Source: Agapetus fuscipes
Taxonomy: Eukaryota > Arthropoda > Insecta > Trichoptera > Glossosomatidae
Length of the DNA: 64,000 nt
Assembly: GCA_951799405.1 (NCBI GenBank)
Contig: OX637356.1
Coordinates: 8,827,229-8,891,228 of the forward strand
Reading direction: 5' to 3'
The position numbers were made by a program, and so were the translations under genes. The notes under the pieces were generated by a model. It did not search any database. It saw nothing but the letters and a program-made list of their open reading frames with translations, and was not told where the DNA came from. Positions 9,760 through 20,699 of the stretch are shown here, piece by piece (within the stretch, counting starts at the first letter, position 1; each line of letters begins with the position of its first letter).

Positions 9760-11835
9760 TACGCCATACAGTCATACACAGTACAGACAAAGAGCGGCGA
9801 GTGGCGCTTGCTAAATAAAGCAATTAAAAGTAATGGCCTCCCAGTGAAAAAATGTCCGGACCGCGGCGTGGTATTTTCAGTTTTGGCGTTATATTATAAA
9901 ACTCATGGCGAAATGTCAAAGCTCGCTTTGTGATCGTTAGTAAAGTACTCCGAGTTTAAAACACTAAAAAGTCCCCGCCATCGAGTAAATATTGTCACGA
10001 ATATGCAACATATATTTTGTAGTTGTGTTTGATGTGTCTGTATTGGTTTGATAATTAGTCTCTCTAGAAGTGAGTAGAAACTGAGGTAATAATATTTTGT
10101 ATTTGTTCGAGATTGATTGAGTGTTGAATCGAATGTTCTAGTGAAGTCTAGCAAGATGGTATGTAACGATTCTCCATGTTTCGAGAATTAACTTTATTTT
10201 TAGTATAAATTAAAGACCGAAATTCTCTGCAGCTTCAGAGATCAATCAACCGTGGAACTATACTGTGCAAATGTAACTCTAAACCGAGTGTGAATCAATA
10301 AATTGAATAAAATAACCCCCGCTTAAAAGAATAACAACATATAAAAATGTATGGAAGATGCGGCACTCTTAATGAATGATAATTTTTTGTAAACATTTTG
10401 TTCTTTGTATTTACGCGATCGAGGGGAGATTATATAATGTTGTATACTAGGAGTAAGTAATTCCATCGGTGTCATTTGTGTTCGTTAGGACACATCTGCT
10501 GAAAGCGGATTTATGAAATAAGATAAATAGCTCCAAGGGAATTGTTGTACTCGTAATAGTAAGAAATTATTTCTTTCTATCCCCTAAGCCAGGCATTTCG
10601 ATCATGCCACTCGCCAACAAACAGGTTCCAGTCTGTTGAGACTTTTAAAACATAGCATTGATCCGGTATTTTCGATTTGACGGTCATTTTTGAAATCGAG
10701 TGCGTCTCTTCTCTTACAATTCGTCTATATTCATTTAATGGAAATTTTTAGCTTTTGGTCCTTGGAGCCCGCCAACTTTTCATAATAGATAGCCCACAAT
10801 ATCATACGATATTGACATGCCTGCCCTAAGCGGACTACGGACGAAATTTGACAGTCAACTCCATACAAATTGCCATCTCAAAAAAAACATAATAATTGGC
10901 ACTGCTGGACTTTCGATGTTGATAAGAAATCTTCTGTGATGCATATTTTTGCGTGGATCTCAAGTTGTTTCTTATATTATAAGTTCACAGGTACATACAT
11001 TATCTAGTGATGAATTCTAGAGAATAAGTGAATTTCCCCCCAAGTCTCGTTTTCAAATAGCTGGTCATACCCATGCCGAACCGTGTGAAAGCTATGGATT
11101 TGTTATTTTATAAAGACCTCATAGGAATCTCCGTATCTAGGTGAAGGCATCACATTGTTCAGAAAACAGTGGGACGAAGAAGATCACAGGTAGACTTGGC
11201 AGACCTTCATCCATCAGTGCATGATAACAACCAATATTCATAAATTATATCGATAGTGTAACAGCAGGTACGTAATATATTCTAAGTAGATTTTGATATG
11301 GGCGCCAGTAACGTCTGAGGACGCCATGCTGTTTAACATGGCCGTCATATTATTTCATACTGGAATTATAATCAACGTCAGGCGAATATTACTGCGAATG
11401 CCTACAGTTGTGCTATTGCCAACTGCAGCTGTGAAATAACACGATTTAATAAGTACTATAGACAAAAAGACCACAATCTTCAGCGCCTTTGGGATGACCA
11501 ACGGTCATGAAAAGGCGCAGAAAAAAATTACCAATAATAATAATTCGAGATGTGGATTTGGCGAAAAATGTCCAAGACATCATGGGTCGAAAAAAAGTGC
11601 AACGACGAAGTGTTGTGGGACGTAGAAGAGAGAAGAGAGCTTATGACTTTATGAGTCACATTTTGAAGAGGAAAGCCAAGCTAATAGGGTACTCGATTAG
11701 GCATAGTACCATCATATCACCTTTCTTAATAACATCTTCTAAATGATTTACTTACAGCCTCTTCGATTGCGTCACAATTTTTCACGTACAATTTTTCGAT
11801 TAAGGATTTTTTCATACTCGAGGTACTGAGTCCAT
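9760..11835. other. no gene seen
   Basis: Two kilobases without a recognisable protein. At about 10405-10455, GCGATCGAGGGGAG followed by GTTGTATACTAGGAG matches one arm of the MITE family at 23799-24111 and 43491-43630. The 79-codon frame at 11507 is lysine/arginine-rich and resembles nothing I know. Confidence 0.45.
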
Positions 11836-11842
11836 TTGAAAA

Positions 11843-12135
11843 GATTCTTGACCAGTCGATAGATCAGTTAATAGAATGCTTGCGTTCTATGTCGGAGGGC
11901 TAGAGTTCGATCCCCATTAAAGGTGTCAGGAACGACTTTCTGTTTCGGTGTTTATTTCAAATCCAAAATCAAAACATCGGCAGTTTTTCAGAAGAAATAA
12001 GGACCAGCCCCTCGGAGGAAACCCCGACTTCAAGTGAAGTGTTTGACGTTAGGCCTTGCCACATGCGACCCGTTCGAGGAAATCGCGGTATGAAGTTGCA
12101 CAATATGTGCAGCGTAGTTACGTGAGTTGCTTCGG
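11843..12135 (+). repeat. Rep-A tRNA-derived SINE
   Basis: The head is CAGTCGATAGATCAGTTAAT (A box) followed by GAGTTCGATCCCC (B box). The body and tail (TGTTTCGGTGTTTATTTCAA, then CCACATGCGACCCGTTCG and GTGCAGCGTAGTTACG) match the better copies. Diverged but nearly full length. The RNA polymerase III promoter is presumed inactive. Confidence 0.85.
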
Positions 12136-12560
12136 AATAAGCTCGAATCTGCGTACTATAAATACTCCTCTCATACGAGTGTAATGTACAAAGTAAATTG
12201 TATAGAAGACTTAGTTATACGTATATGTTTTCTATATCAAGTTGACGCCAAACTCTAGACTAACTCCCTCGTCATAAAAGACAAGCCATCTTGAATTCTC
12301 CAACGTCTTTTTCTTAGGAGAAAACCCCTTCCAAAAGACAACGCCATACATATTTAATAGATGAATATTCACTGTTCTTCTTTTTTTGAAGACATGTTCA
12401 GCGTAAGTTATGACCTGAGCGTGCATATTTGATCGTAGAATTTTCTTTGAAGAAAAAAAAGGTTAAGCTTTATTCCTATCTATCACATCTCAAGGACTTG
12501 CGATGTTTAGAATTATAATAAATGAAAGATAACAGTCCCTATGGAACCAATTATACCCAA
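12136..12560. other. no gene seen
   Basis: AT-rich, with one reverse-strand 64-codon frame lacking any motif. Confidence 0.4.
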
Positions 12561-12564
12561 TAGT

Positions 12565-12695
12565 CAGTTCTATGGCCTTGCAGTTCAAGACGGTAATTTC
12601 GACCAGCAAAAAATCAAAAAAACATCGCTGGTTCGAGTCCCGTCTGGCTTCTGGACGATAGCTTTGACCTTCGGTTCAAAAGATGTCATTAGGCT
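12565..12695 (+). repeat. Rep-D-like tRNA-derived SINE fragment
   Basis: GCTGGTTCGAGTCCCGTCTG is a B-box-like element. It is followed by GACGATAGCTTTGACC and GGTTCAAAAGATGTCATT, which parallel the Rep-D body (ATAACTTYGACCCTGGTT, ACAGATG). The A-box side is unclear. Confidence 0.5.
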
Positions 12696-12696
12696 A

Positions 12697-12918
12697 TAGT
12701 TGCTAAGATATATTGATGTAAAAAAATCATATTAAACGTATACTAGCAGACACGATAATTTCGTGCTTAAACATTCTGCATGTGTAGAAACAAAATAAAT
12801 ACTCTAATGAACATACACCTTGTAACTCGCCCAGCCGTTTCTTGAACCAGGGGTGGCATTGGTAAAGTGAACCATTTTTGCCAATTTAAAGCCAACCTCA
12901 TATCAACTTGTAATTCTA
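12697..12918 (-). repeat. Rep-C copy, diverged
   Basis: The reverse strand shows TTACAAGTTGATATGAGGTT, GGTTCACTTTACCAATGCCA, a TTTCAAG-disrupted hairpin block and ATATATCTTAGCAAC at the 3' end, in family order. The LINE tail fragment at 12985-13040 lies upstream on the same strand at the usual distance. Confidence 0.7.
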
Positions 12919-12984
12919 GGAGCAAAATTAAAATAAAATCCCATAAACTTTTAAAAAACAGCAATAAATTAAATAAATCTATGT

Positions 12985-13045
12985 GTCCTTAATACGAGCA
13001 ATCTTCAGCCGCCATCATTGTAGATCAACCGCCATTCATAGTGAT
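12985..13045 (-). pseudogene. LINE 3'-end fragment linked to Rep-C
   Basis: The reverse strand reads TGGCGGTTGATCTACAATGA then TGGCGGCTGA. This parallels the codons for W-R-L-I-C-D-V-G-G at the end of the LINE frame at 8207-8240. Only the last 15-20 codons remain, followed by about 80 bases and then Rep-C. Confidence 0.55.
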
Positions 13046-14120
13046 TGAAGGAAGAAGACTTGTCTGACGTCTTATGTCATTTTTTTAATTGTAAAACTTT
13101 CTCTTGTGTTCTACCAGCCCTACTGTCAACATGTGTTTGCGGCAGTGAGCCAAATAAATGGCGTGCCAAAAAAGACATCGAGTTTGATTTCTGCGAGCTG
13201 TAATCTCTTCAATTTTGCCCAGGATTCCTCTCTTCCCTACCATCCTTTCTGATTCCTAAATCCGAACCAGTTTTAGACTAGTGATTATAATCTACTTCAC
13301 ACATTTACTAGCAATTTCGTACAGTAATTCAGAATTCACAATTTTTTTTTTTAAATGATGGACAACATAAATTTTAATCAGAGATATTAAAACAATAATA
13401 TGTCGCCATTTTCTATGTAGGTATGTATCACACAACACTCGCACAAACAAAAACCTCATTTTCATCCTGTATCATATCAGCTACATCACATGGTAATAAT
13501 CCCTCTCTATTGTCATCTAGCCAGACCCATTGTTCCACAAGCTCCTTGCTTGGATATCAATTACCAGCGTCTCTTTCACAGCATTTTCCATTGTAATAGA
13601 AAAACCTGTTTTTCCAGTCAGGAAGGTTGATCTTCCCAAAGGACGTCCATTTCAGAAAAAAAACTGGATCATCAGCTTTGCCAAGTGTGAAGATTGAAGA
13701 AAAAAATCAGTCGTCTTCCTGAACTCGGTCCAACAAGTCTAGTTTATATATTCTTCAATAAGTTTGTGATGTATTTCTTAAAATTTGATTGAGTGAAAAC
13801 CTGTATGTGTTATGAAAATTAAAGTGAAAAATTGTACATTACATTTTGTATTGACTAGAAGGCTGTTGTTTCTTTGCTTCATTGGATCAAGCAACAATCA
13901 AAGGTTTGTTGTAACATCGATGAAAATGTCACTTATTTTGTTGAACTTTTTTTTTTAATTGTGGAACAATTCTTTACCTGCTAGTGCCTTACAAAAAAAG
14001 ATAAGATAAACAAATATTGGTTACAAATTTTGTTACACTAAATTATTAAAATTTCATTCCCCTGTAAGTCTTAATAACTTACGTGTATTTTTTTGTGTAT
14101 TTTAGTGTGTAAGTATGTGT
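13046..14120. other. no gene seen; AT-rich
   Basis: No frame above 60 codons and no repeat family is recognised. Confidence 0.45.
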
Positions 14121-14123
14121 ATT

Positions 14124-14345
14124 TTAGAAGATGGTTCACTTTGCCAATGTAACCCCTGTTTTAGGGAAGGTCGGCAAGAGTTGCCGGGTGTAGGTATGTT
14201 CATTTGAGATTCGTTTTTTTTTTTATATTTTAGATCCACATGCGGCATGTTTAAGCGCGAACTTATACGTGTCTGCTTGTGAAAATGCATATCATGTGAA
14301 TCTGTAATGTGTCATATATATTTGCAACTTAGATCATTGAAATGG
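14124..14345 (+). repeat. Rep-C copy lacking its first 35 bases
   Basis: Starts inside the family at AAGATGGTTCACTTTGCCAA. It continues through GTCGGCAAGAGTTGCCGGG, CACATGCGGCATGTTTAAGC and GTGTCTGCTTGTG to ATTTGCAACTTAGATCATTG. A poly-T expansion lies at 14213-14224. Confidence 0.85.
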
Positions 14346-15005
14346 GTTACACCTATGGAAACAAAGGGGGCAATTTAATTTTTTTTTTTTACATTATTAT
14401 GTATATTTTTAAATACTGGAATCTCATTTTCAAAAAAAAAGAGATTGCCGCCTATGGCTGTATACCACTCAAATATACGATGCTCATTTTGCGTGATATC
14501 TTTTTACATTCTTCCTTACTGCTTTCATACATTAAATTTAATCTCTTTCTTATTCACACACTAGTATTTGCGTAAAACCAATCCTTAGAAAGGCGAAACG
14601 TGTGAGCGTATACAATTTTTCAACTGCAAAAAAAACATACATAATTCATTTTCCTTCGCCCTTAGGTGTCGCCCACCTGTACGTGATATAAGTAGGCGTA
14701 TATAGGGGTGGTTTTCTGAAGGGTAGGTATTTCCCAGTGACTCACTGTTACATATAATATTATATTGCTATTCCGTACGCGTTTTTACACCCCTACGAGG
14801 GAGAATTAAGCTGAATTTATGTTCGCGCTGTGGATAATATATTTGATTGCTTTGTGCTAACTTCACCGTTACATACTACGAGTAGTTTTTAGCTTAGCAG
14901 ACTGGTTGATAGCGCAATAGTTGGATCGTAACCGTAAGGTATACGAAAAAGCTAAGTCGTTTTTCACATTAACCGGTCCGGTGCCGGATCAGAAGTCGCA
15001 TGGTG
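14346..15005. other. no gene seen
   Basis: At 14585-14605 a short GGCGAAACGTGTGAG patch resembles the GAAACGU part of the hammerhead-like motifs, but no full motif can be built. Otherwise plain AT-rich sequence. Confidence 0.4.
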
Positions 15006-15007
15006 AA

Positions 15008-15150
15008 TGGGGATAATAATAATACTATTAGGATGATTTATTTGGTGAACGCTGTTTTTGTGTGAATTACACCTCAAAAGCCCTGTGCACGCTTGGTTTA
15101 CGCTCTAGAAAGCGCCAATACTCAAGCAAGACCCAGTTGCTGTGATTATA
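15008..15150 (-). repeat. Rep-B tRNA-derived SINE, 3' half
   Basis: On the reverse strand: CAACTGGGTCTTGCTTGAGT, ATTGGCGCTTTCTAGAGCG, a GAGGTGTAATTCACAC block and CACCAAATAAATCATCCTAA, then the ATTATTATT tail. It matches the fuller copy at 17030-17335. The tRNA-like head is missing. Confidence 0.85.
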
Positions 15151-15705
15151 GTAATATTTTATTTTAGAATTGCACGACAGCCAAGTCTTGGCGTCGTGAA
15201 TCAACCGCAGCCACCGCTGCCAGTTCAACGCCTTGCCCCTCACTTTGCACGCCAGTGTTTTTAATTTTTTGATAGTTGTAGATGCTTAGTGAACAGTTTT
15301 CGGAGTAGGAACACAGAGACACATGTGAATTTACCTTTGATACTACCTTATTAACTTCTAATAACTTTTGATTCTACAAATTTCGTCGCCTTTACCTTAA
15401 ACATCGTTCCTATTGGATAAGGAGAAGAAATACTGTTATTAAATAAATTCTCAACTTCATAGCTATAAATGTATTAGCTAAGAATGTACCAATAAAATAT
15501 TTCTCGGAAAATCCTTGGCAGAAACCCGGTCCATTATCGATTCTTTACACAGCGCTCCTCGCTAAAAGCGAACCCCAAACTTTTAGGGTGTTTTTGCACT
15601 CGCCTAGCATTTCCAAGAATTGCAGGGGTGGAAGAGGGGACCTTCATATTTTCCCCAACGTCGCATCGCGTTGGAGTTTTCCACCCTCAGGCTCTGGCGA
15701 CATAC
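15151..15705. other. no gene seen
   Basis: Short frames only. No repeat family recognised before FB1. Confidence 0.4.
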
Positions 15706-15717
15706 CTCCCCTTGTGA

Positions 15718-16358
15718 TGGCTCCATGTTAGAACGACACAGTAAGAAAACGGCACATGACATAACGACATATGACAGAACGACACATGACATAACGACAC
15801 AGTGACAAAACGAAACATGACAAAACATCACATACCTAAAACAGAACATACCATTGATTGATTTGTTGATCATGGATGATTTTTTCCTGTGGCGCCATTT
15901 AATGGTCCAGGACCATCTTAAGGGCGCTATGGCTTCTGGAAAAAAGCAGTGTCCTCAGTCCCTTTCTGAAGGTGGTGGTAGGCTGGTTCGCGCGAACACC
16001 GACGGGAAAATGGTTCCAGGCAACCGGCCCGGCCACCGCAAAGCTCCTGTCAGCAAAAACCATAAACGGCACATGAAAAACATTGTCATAATGATGTATT
16101 TTCTGTGTTGTTTTGTCCTGTAATGTTCTGACATTACATACATTACATAATGTACTGTAGTACCACCCCTAGCGGAATGCCGACAGAGTTACAGTTGCTG
16201 TAGTACATGTTCTGTTATGTGTCCTTCTGTCATGTGTCCTTCTGTCATGTGCTCATTTGTCACGTGTTCATCTGTCATGTTCCCTTCTGTCATGTGTCCA
16301 TCTGTCATGTGTCGTTATGTAATGTGTATTTTTGTCACTGTGCCGTTCTATCTGTCAC
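15718..16358. mobile_element. FB1: foldback element with 15-bp subrepeat arms
   Basis: The left arm starts GGCTCCATGTTAGAACGACA and runs on as units close to AACGACACATGACAG (to about 15835). The right arm (about 16205-16358) is the inverted counterpart, TCATGTGTCGTTCTG-like units ending GTCACTGTGCCGTTC and CTGTCAC. CCCTTGTGA flanks both sides (15709-15717, 16359-16367) as a 9-bp target duplication. Long inverted repeats made of short subrepeats with a 9-bp duplication are the hallmark of Foldback (FB) elements, known from Drosophila. The centre carries a later LINE insertion and no transposase. Confidence 0.75.
15855..16058 (-). pseudogene. 5'-truncated LINE insertion inside FB1
   Basis: The reverse strand reads RSFAVAGPVAWNHFPVGVR, then TTTFRKGLRTLLFSRSHSAL and a stop at 15899-15901. 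This is the C-terminal signature of CR1/L2/Rex-type reverse transcriptases (RSF-x-V-A-x(3)-WN-x-L-P ... F-x-L-K-T-x-LF). It ends in a short ATCAATCA-type 3' tail. ACCAT lies on both sides (15850-15854, 16059-16063). FB3 has the uninterrupted sequence CATACCATAAACGG, so the insertion boundaries are certain. Confidence 0.85.
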
Positions 16359-16374
16359 CCCTTGTGATATAGCT

Positions 16375-17025
16375 CATTCGCCGAACGGTGGGGTGAAACT
16401 TCGTTAATCGAATTCAGGTTTTCGTGGAAAATTCTAGGGAGGGGATTTTTCAAATTGATTGTACGCACTCTGCGTTTTGTTTCAATGGTTGTAATTTGAT
16501 TTATTTGAGGTTATTGAAGGCGAAATTTCTTTCCATTTTGTCCTTGAAATATTCTGATGCAATGTCAAATTTCGTTATATTTTCGTATAACTTTTTTAGG
16601 GTAATTTGTTTAGGTAGCTAATTTGTTCCTGAAGAGGTCCAACTTTTTTTAAGCTTCTCAAAGAATCACATGTGTGAAAAAAAAAGTCTTACAAAATTCA
16701 AACAAAACCTGAGTTCTCATTTTTATGTTTACCCTTTCTAGTGTAAAATACCCGTATTCAAAATCCACTTAATCACGTTTTAAATCGAAGGTTTTTTAAG
16801 TATAATCCACCACACAACTTCGGTTTATTTCCACTTCGAAAAAGCGTATTAGAAACGAACTGAAAATTTATTACTGCTTGTACTTAAACTATAAAACGTT
16901 ACGTTTAAACTCAACCAGAGCGTTAAGCAGAAAGGTATGAAGAATTGAGTGCCTTTTCACACGGTGCGTCGTGTTTCGTCCGACGATCCCATACCTACAT
17001 TACGCGAGCGGATCCGCACCGAAAC
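16375..17025. other. no gene seen
   Basis: One forward 65-codon frame (16424) lacks a motif. AT-rich with a few poly-A runs. Confidence 0.4.
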
Positions 17026-17027
17026 TT

Positions 17028-17335
17028 TAATAATAATAATAATATTAGGATGATTTATTTGGTGAGTGCTGTTGTTGTGTGTATCACACCTCAAGAGCCC
17101 TCTGCGAGCTTGGTCGTCGCTGTAGAAAGCGCCAATACTCAAGCAAGATCCAGTTACTGTTAGGCTGGATGGACGTTTTAGTGACCGGTCTTTGGTAAAG
17201 GTTGTATGAATTTTCAACCCAGCGAAGAGCATATTTGAAAATATAAATGGAATACTTGTTGTGTTCCGCCGGGATTCGAACCCACAACCTTCCATTTACG
17301 AGCCCGAAGTGTTACCACTGGACTACGGACCGGTC
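17028..17335 (-). repeat. Rep-B tRNA-derived SINE, full length
   Basis: On the reverse strand the head GGTCCGTAGTCCAGTGGTAA (A box) and GTGGGTTCGAATCCCGGCGG (B box) form a tRNA-like 5' part. The body then runs through TTTACCAAAGACCGGTCACT and CTTGAGTATTGGCGC to CACCAAATAAATCATCCTAA and an ATTATTATTATTAA tail. This is the best copy in the window. The short open frames across it are not genes. Confidence 0.9.
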
Positions 17336-17710
17336 TGAAAAGTTTGAAAAGGGGGTAAATCTCTTATTATGCACACATATTTGGTAGAACTTGATTGTAG
17401 AGGTTTGTGTTTACTTTTGATTGGAATATAATAATTGAATGTACACATGAGTTGCCAATAGAGAGTAAATCCAATTTATGTTATATTTCACCAGATCTTC
17501 ACTTGATTGGTTATAAATCGACCCCTCTGGAATAAAACAAAGGTTGATTGGATTTTTCGGTCTGTTTAAAACCCGACGAGTGAATTTCATATTATGTTTT
17601 CACCGTTTTCCATCTATTTGCATATCTACATATTATGTGTCTTCACATAAGTTTTGCTTAAATCAGTGATATTCCTACATATTTACTCATTTTACAGTAA
17701 CTACATACTA
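17336..17710. other. no gene seen
   Basis: Nothing recognised. Confidence 0.4.
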
Positions 17711-17712
17711 CT

Positions 17713-18024
17713 TACGGTCGATAGATCAGTTGGTAGAATGCTTGCATTCCATGCTAAGAGTTGGGGTTCGAATCCCACCGAGGGTGTCTATATTTCCCGT
17801 TTCGGTGTTTATTTCTTAAATAAAATACCGGCAAGGCTTACTCAGCATTCACTAGACATGAACACCAGCAACCTCAGGATTTGGAAAATCTACACTTAAA
17901 CTGAAGTGATAAGCGTAAGGCCAGCACTCTTATCTATAAAAAAAAATAGGTTCCACTCGCCACATGAAGCCCCTTCGGAGATAACGCGGCAAGAAGTTAA
18001 ACTTTATATGTAGCTTAGTTGCGA
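17713..18024 (+). repeat. Rep-A tRNA-derived SINE, full length
   Basis: Head ACGGTCGATAGATCAGTTGG (A box) and GGGGTTCGAATCCCACCG (B box). The body continues GTTTCGGTGTTTATTTC, AATACCGGCAAGGC and the tail GATAACGCGGCAAGAAG, ending TGTAGCTTAGTTGCG. It abuts the LINE fragment that starts at about 18036. Confidence 0.9.
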
Positions 18025-18035
18025 CAACTTCTTGA

Positions 18036-18290
18036 AAAACAATTATCGGTGAGGGAAAGCTGTTCACGGCCTCTGTAGATCTGGAAAAGGTTTTTGACTC
18101 GGTAGACAGAGGTATGTTGTGGGATGTTTTGAAAGCATACAGAAGTGAATGGGGCTCTCTTAACTGCGGTGCATGAACTATGAAAATAATATGGCATGTG
18201 TTCGTATTGATGGTGAGTATAGTGAATGGATTGCTATTTTTAAGGACGTAAGGCTACTTAGTTGCAGTATAGTTTACAATCTCCACGCTC
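18036..18290 (+). pseudogene. LINE reverse transcriptase polymerase fragment
   Basis: Forward frames read VDLEKVFDSVDRGMLWDVL (block A) and, after a frameshift, CVRIDGEYSEWIAIFKDVR. This is the same protein family as the reverse-strand remnant at 8111-9482. Here GVRQGC has decayed to DVRLLS and YADD is missing. Roughly 80 codons survive. Confidence 0.8.
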
Positions 18291-18595
18291 TGAGTCAAAT
18301 GTTTCAAATGTTTACTAGAAACTTCTCTTGGCTTGGGCCTGCTTTTTGCGCATCAGTTTTGGCAAACCTCGCAATTGTAATGTAATCTCGGATCTTAACG
18401 AATTTCACCTCGCATCCTGTTATTCACGCAAGAAAAAAAACTTCGCTAATTTAACAAACAGTTATATTTTAGCACACGCTCTTTAATAAGTGTAACACAA
18501 AATATACATACATACACTCATTCTTAGACATTATTTTACTTGCAAATACGTGCTCTATTTGTAATTATTTGTCTAGTTACACATTTAATAAATAA
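18291..18595. other. no gene seen
   Basis: AT-rich, nothing recognised. Confidence 0.4.
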
Positions 18596-18599
18596 GACC

Positions 18600-18685
18600 A
18601 CTCCGTAGTCAAGTGACTTACGCTTCGGACTTGCAAGCGGAAAGTAGTGGGCATTGTTACCGACGGAGTTAAAAAACAAAACATG
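18600..18685 (+). repeat. tRNA-like SINE head, Rep-B-like
   Basis: CCGTAGTCAAGTGACTTACG and GTAGTGGGCATTGTTACC resemble a degraded tRNA-like head. A Rep-B-like tail (AACAGCGCTCACCAAATAAA) follows at 18850-18885, with a reverse-strand Rep-C copy between. I infer an old Rep-B interrupted by Rep-C. Confidence 0.45.
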
Positions 18686-18711
18686 TTAAAATGTTAGTCG
18701 TATCGAATCAA

Positions 18712-18835
18712 ACCGCAAACGAACATAAACCCTGCACCTTTTGCCGACCTTCTCTGAAACAGGGGTGATATTGTCAAAGTGAAAAAAATGCAGTTTGGGT
18801 GGTCAGCCTCATACCAACCTATAAGTCAAGGAAAC
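18712..18835 (-). repeat. Rep-C copy, 5' half
   Basis: The reverse strand starts TTTCCTTGACTTATAGGTTG and carries GAGGCTGACCACCCAAACTG and the TTTCAGAGAAGGTCGGCAAA block, then stops near the GTTCGTTTGCGG position. Confidence 0.85.
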
Positions 18836-18985
18836 GTATGATTCGCAGCGAAAACAGCGCTCACCAAATAAATCAATCTATTATAAATTATATTAAACAA
18901 ACAATCCATTTATGCCTATTTGCCAAGGTATACCTACATTTATTATTGAGAATAAATTAGACGGGGTGGCCGCCCCGGTTATTGA

Positions 18986-19080
18986 CCATGTTGTGACATG
19001 CGCAGACATGTTATGCGAACATGTCCTAAAAGAGGGCATGCACAAAAAACATGTTGACAGACATGCCCGCATATGTTCTG
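18986..19080. promoter_or_regulatory. cluster of CATG half-sites, function unknown
   Basis: At least six CATG cores lie within about 90 bases. They include GACATGTT-ATGCG-AACATGTC, an 8-bp perfect inverted repeat with a 5-base spacer, and AGACATGCCC. Two of them fit the RRRCATGYYY half-site pattern of p53-family proteins. Nothing shows that it is used. Confidence 0.25.
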
Positions 19081-19089
19081 TAGAGACTT

Positions 19090-19603
19090 TCCAACGAGAT
19101 CTACTACCCTATTAGTATAGTTAAACTCAACCGTATCGTTAGACCAAGAAATGCTCAATAGAGGTGCTGTTTTATCTTTCATTAATTTTGGAGAAACGCT
19201 ATTTTTTAGTGTAAACGTGAAGTGCAGATATGAAAAAAAATGAGCTGTTCTGTGAACCAGAGAAAAGTAAAATCTCATGTGTTTTTTTACTTAGTTGAGT
19301 TACTTGTTTGTAGTATGGTTAACTTGTTTATGTCTTGAAGTATTTTTAGAATAAGAATACAAAGACATTTGATTTTCCAGAAATGGATTTAACAGTGTTA
19401 TTCGCAAAACATTTGATCTTCAGCTGATCCCCGTGTCATAATTTTTGTATGGATAATTCACTTTAGTCGGCAGATGAGCTATGTATTTGATGTGAATGTA
19501 ATGTTCGTGTCATTTAAAGACTTCTGTAAGATATTTCTCATTTTCTTTTAATAGATTTTACGTAAACATGTCAAAGGAAAACTTAAAAGCTTAAATATAC
19601 CTT
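19090..19603. other. no gene seen
   Basis: Contains a relative of the GGTGCTGTTTTA block described for 797-880. Otherwise unplaced. Confidence 0.4.
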
Positions 19604-19886
19604 GGGGCCGTCCATAAATTACGTCATCGATTTTGACCGAATTTCGACCTCCCCCCCCCCTTACAATCATCCTATAGTCATTATCTAATGACTCCCCCCC
19701 CCCCTCTTGCTGTAATAATGGATGAGCTTTATAATTAATAATGTTATATTACTTACATAATATTTTGTAGAAATTGGTATTTACAAGAACGACGTCACTT
19801 TTGGTACTCGTACATCATTTGCCATCATCCGCAAACCAGACTCCCCCCCCCCCTTACTGCGAATGACGTAATATATGGCCAGCCCC
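19604..19886. mobile_element. GGGGC-ended MITE
   Basis: Ends are GGGGCCGTCCATAAATTACG and, inverted, GGGGCTGGCCATATATTACG. The interior has three poly-C tracts and GAACGACGTCACTT. Two more copies lie at 55028-55314 and 56389-56683. CTT and GTT flank the ends, an imperfect 3-bp duplication. Non-autonomous DNA transposon; a 3-bp target would fit PIF/Harbinger. Confidence 0.8.
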
Positions 19887-20365
19887 GTTACGTATTTACA
19901 GTGTTTTTCGTAAAACAAATAAATCAATCGATGATCCACGGATTATCGTTGTCTTTGTATAGAAAATTTAATTTACTGTAGGTAGCGGATGAGCCATGTG
20001 TTTGCCGTATGTGAATAAAACAATGAAATATTACGAATTACCATGTCAATCTGGATTGATTTATATAATGAAAACTTTTATTTTTTCACCACATTTTTTT
20101 TAATGTGTAGGTAATCTGTCGCTTAAGAATGTTTATAAAACCTTTCCTTCCCATAAAAAAAATATCTACTAAGTAGTTATAATATTTGAAAAATGTATTT
20201 AAAAGTACCATTGTCATATTTTAAAAGAAAATTATTTATGTATCCATTTAATCTTTCTAGTGTTTATTTTTACAAAGAAAAAAAAAATTAAGTAATGTTT
20301 GCAGTGAAACAATAGCCAGAAAAATAAGAATATTTTCAAGCAAGATAAATGTGTCTGTACTGAAA

Positions 20366-20412
20366 ATTTCGCAAAAGAAAAGTTCGCAAAAGAAAAGTTC
20401 GCAAAAGAAAAG
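20366..20412. repeat. 15-bp tandem repeat
   Basis: Three units of AAAAGAAAAGTTCGC and a partial fourth, nearly identical. Confidence 0.95.
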
Positions 20413-20699
20413 TTCGCAAATGAACCAAAAAATCAAGGGCGAATTTTCATAGCTGTATAATTACACATTCATTTGAAAAATGGCGCTTAATTTATTCTGA
20501 AAACACCATACAATAATGTAGGCATTAAATTTAACTGCTTATGTTCAAATACTGGCGGGTTTACCCTAAAATTTGAACATTAAATTCTAAGGTAGAATTG
20601 TAAGGGAATGTTTTTGGTCAGTTTTGTTTTTGCATAATAAGCTTGGTACGTGTGCAGATTCTGAGTTACAAATTACGGTTACGTTTGCTGTACCCTTAG

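Noticed and set aside
11507..11746. 79-codon basic forward frame (MKRRRKKLPIIIIRDV...)
   Set aside because: Composition reflects an A-rich stretch. Resembles a LINE tail only loosely (GRKKVQRRSVVGRRR) and lacks the family motifs.
14575..14605. hammerhead-like GGCGAAACGTGTGAG
   Set aside because: The CUGANGA half and stems cannot be found nearby.
17270..17335. possible tRNA gene on the reverse strand
   Set aside because: Head of a full-length Rep-B SINE; no terminator directly after the tRNA-like part.
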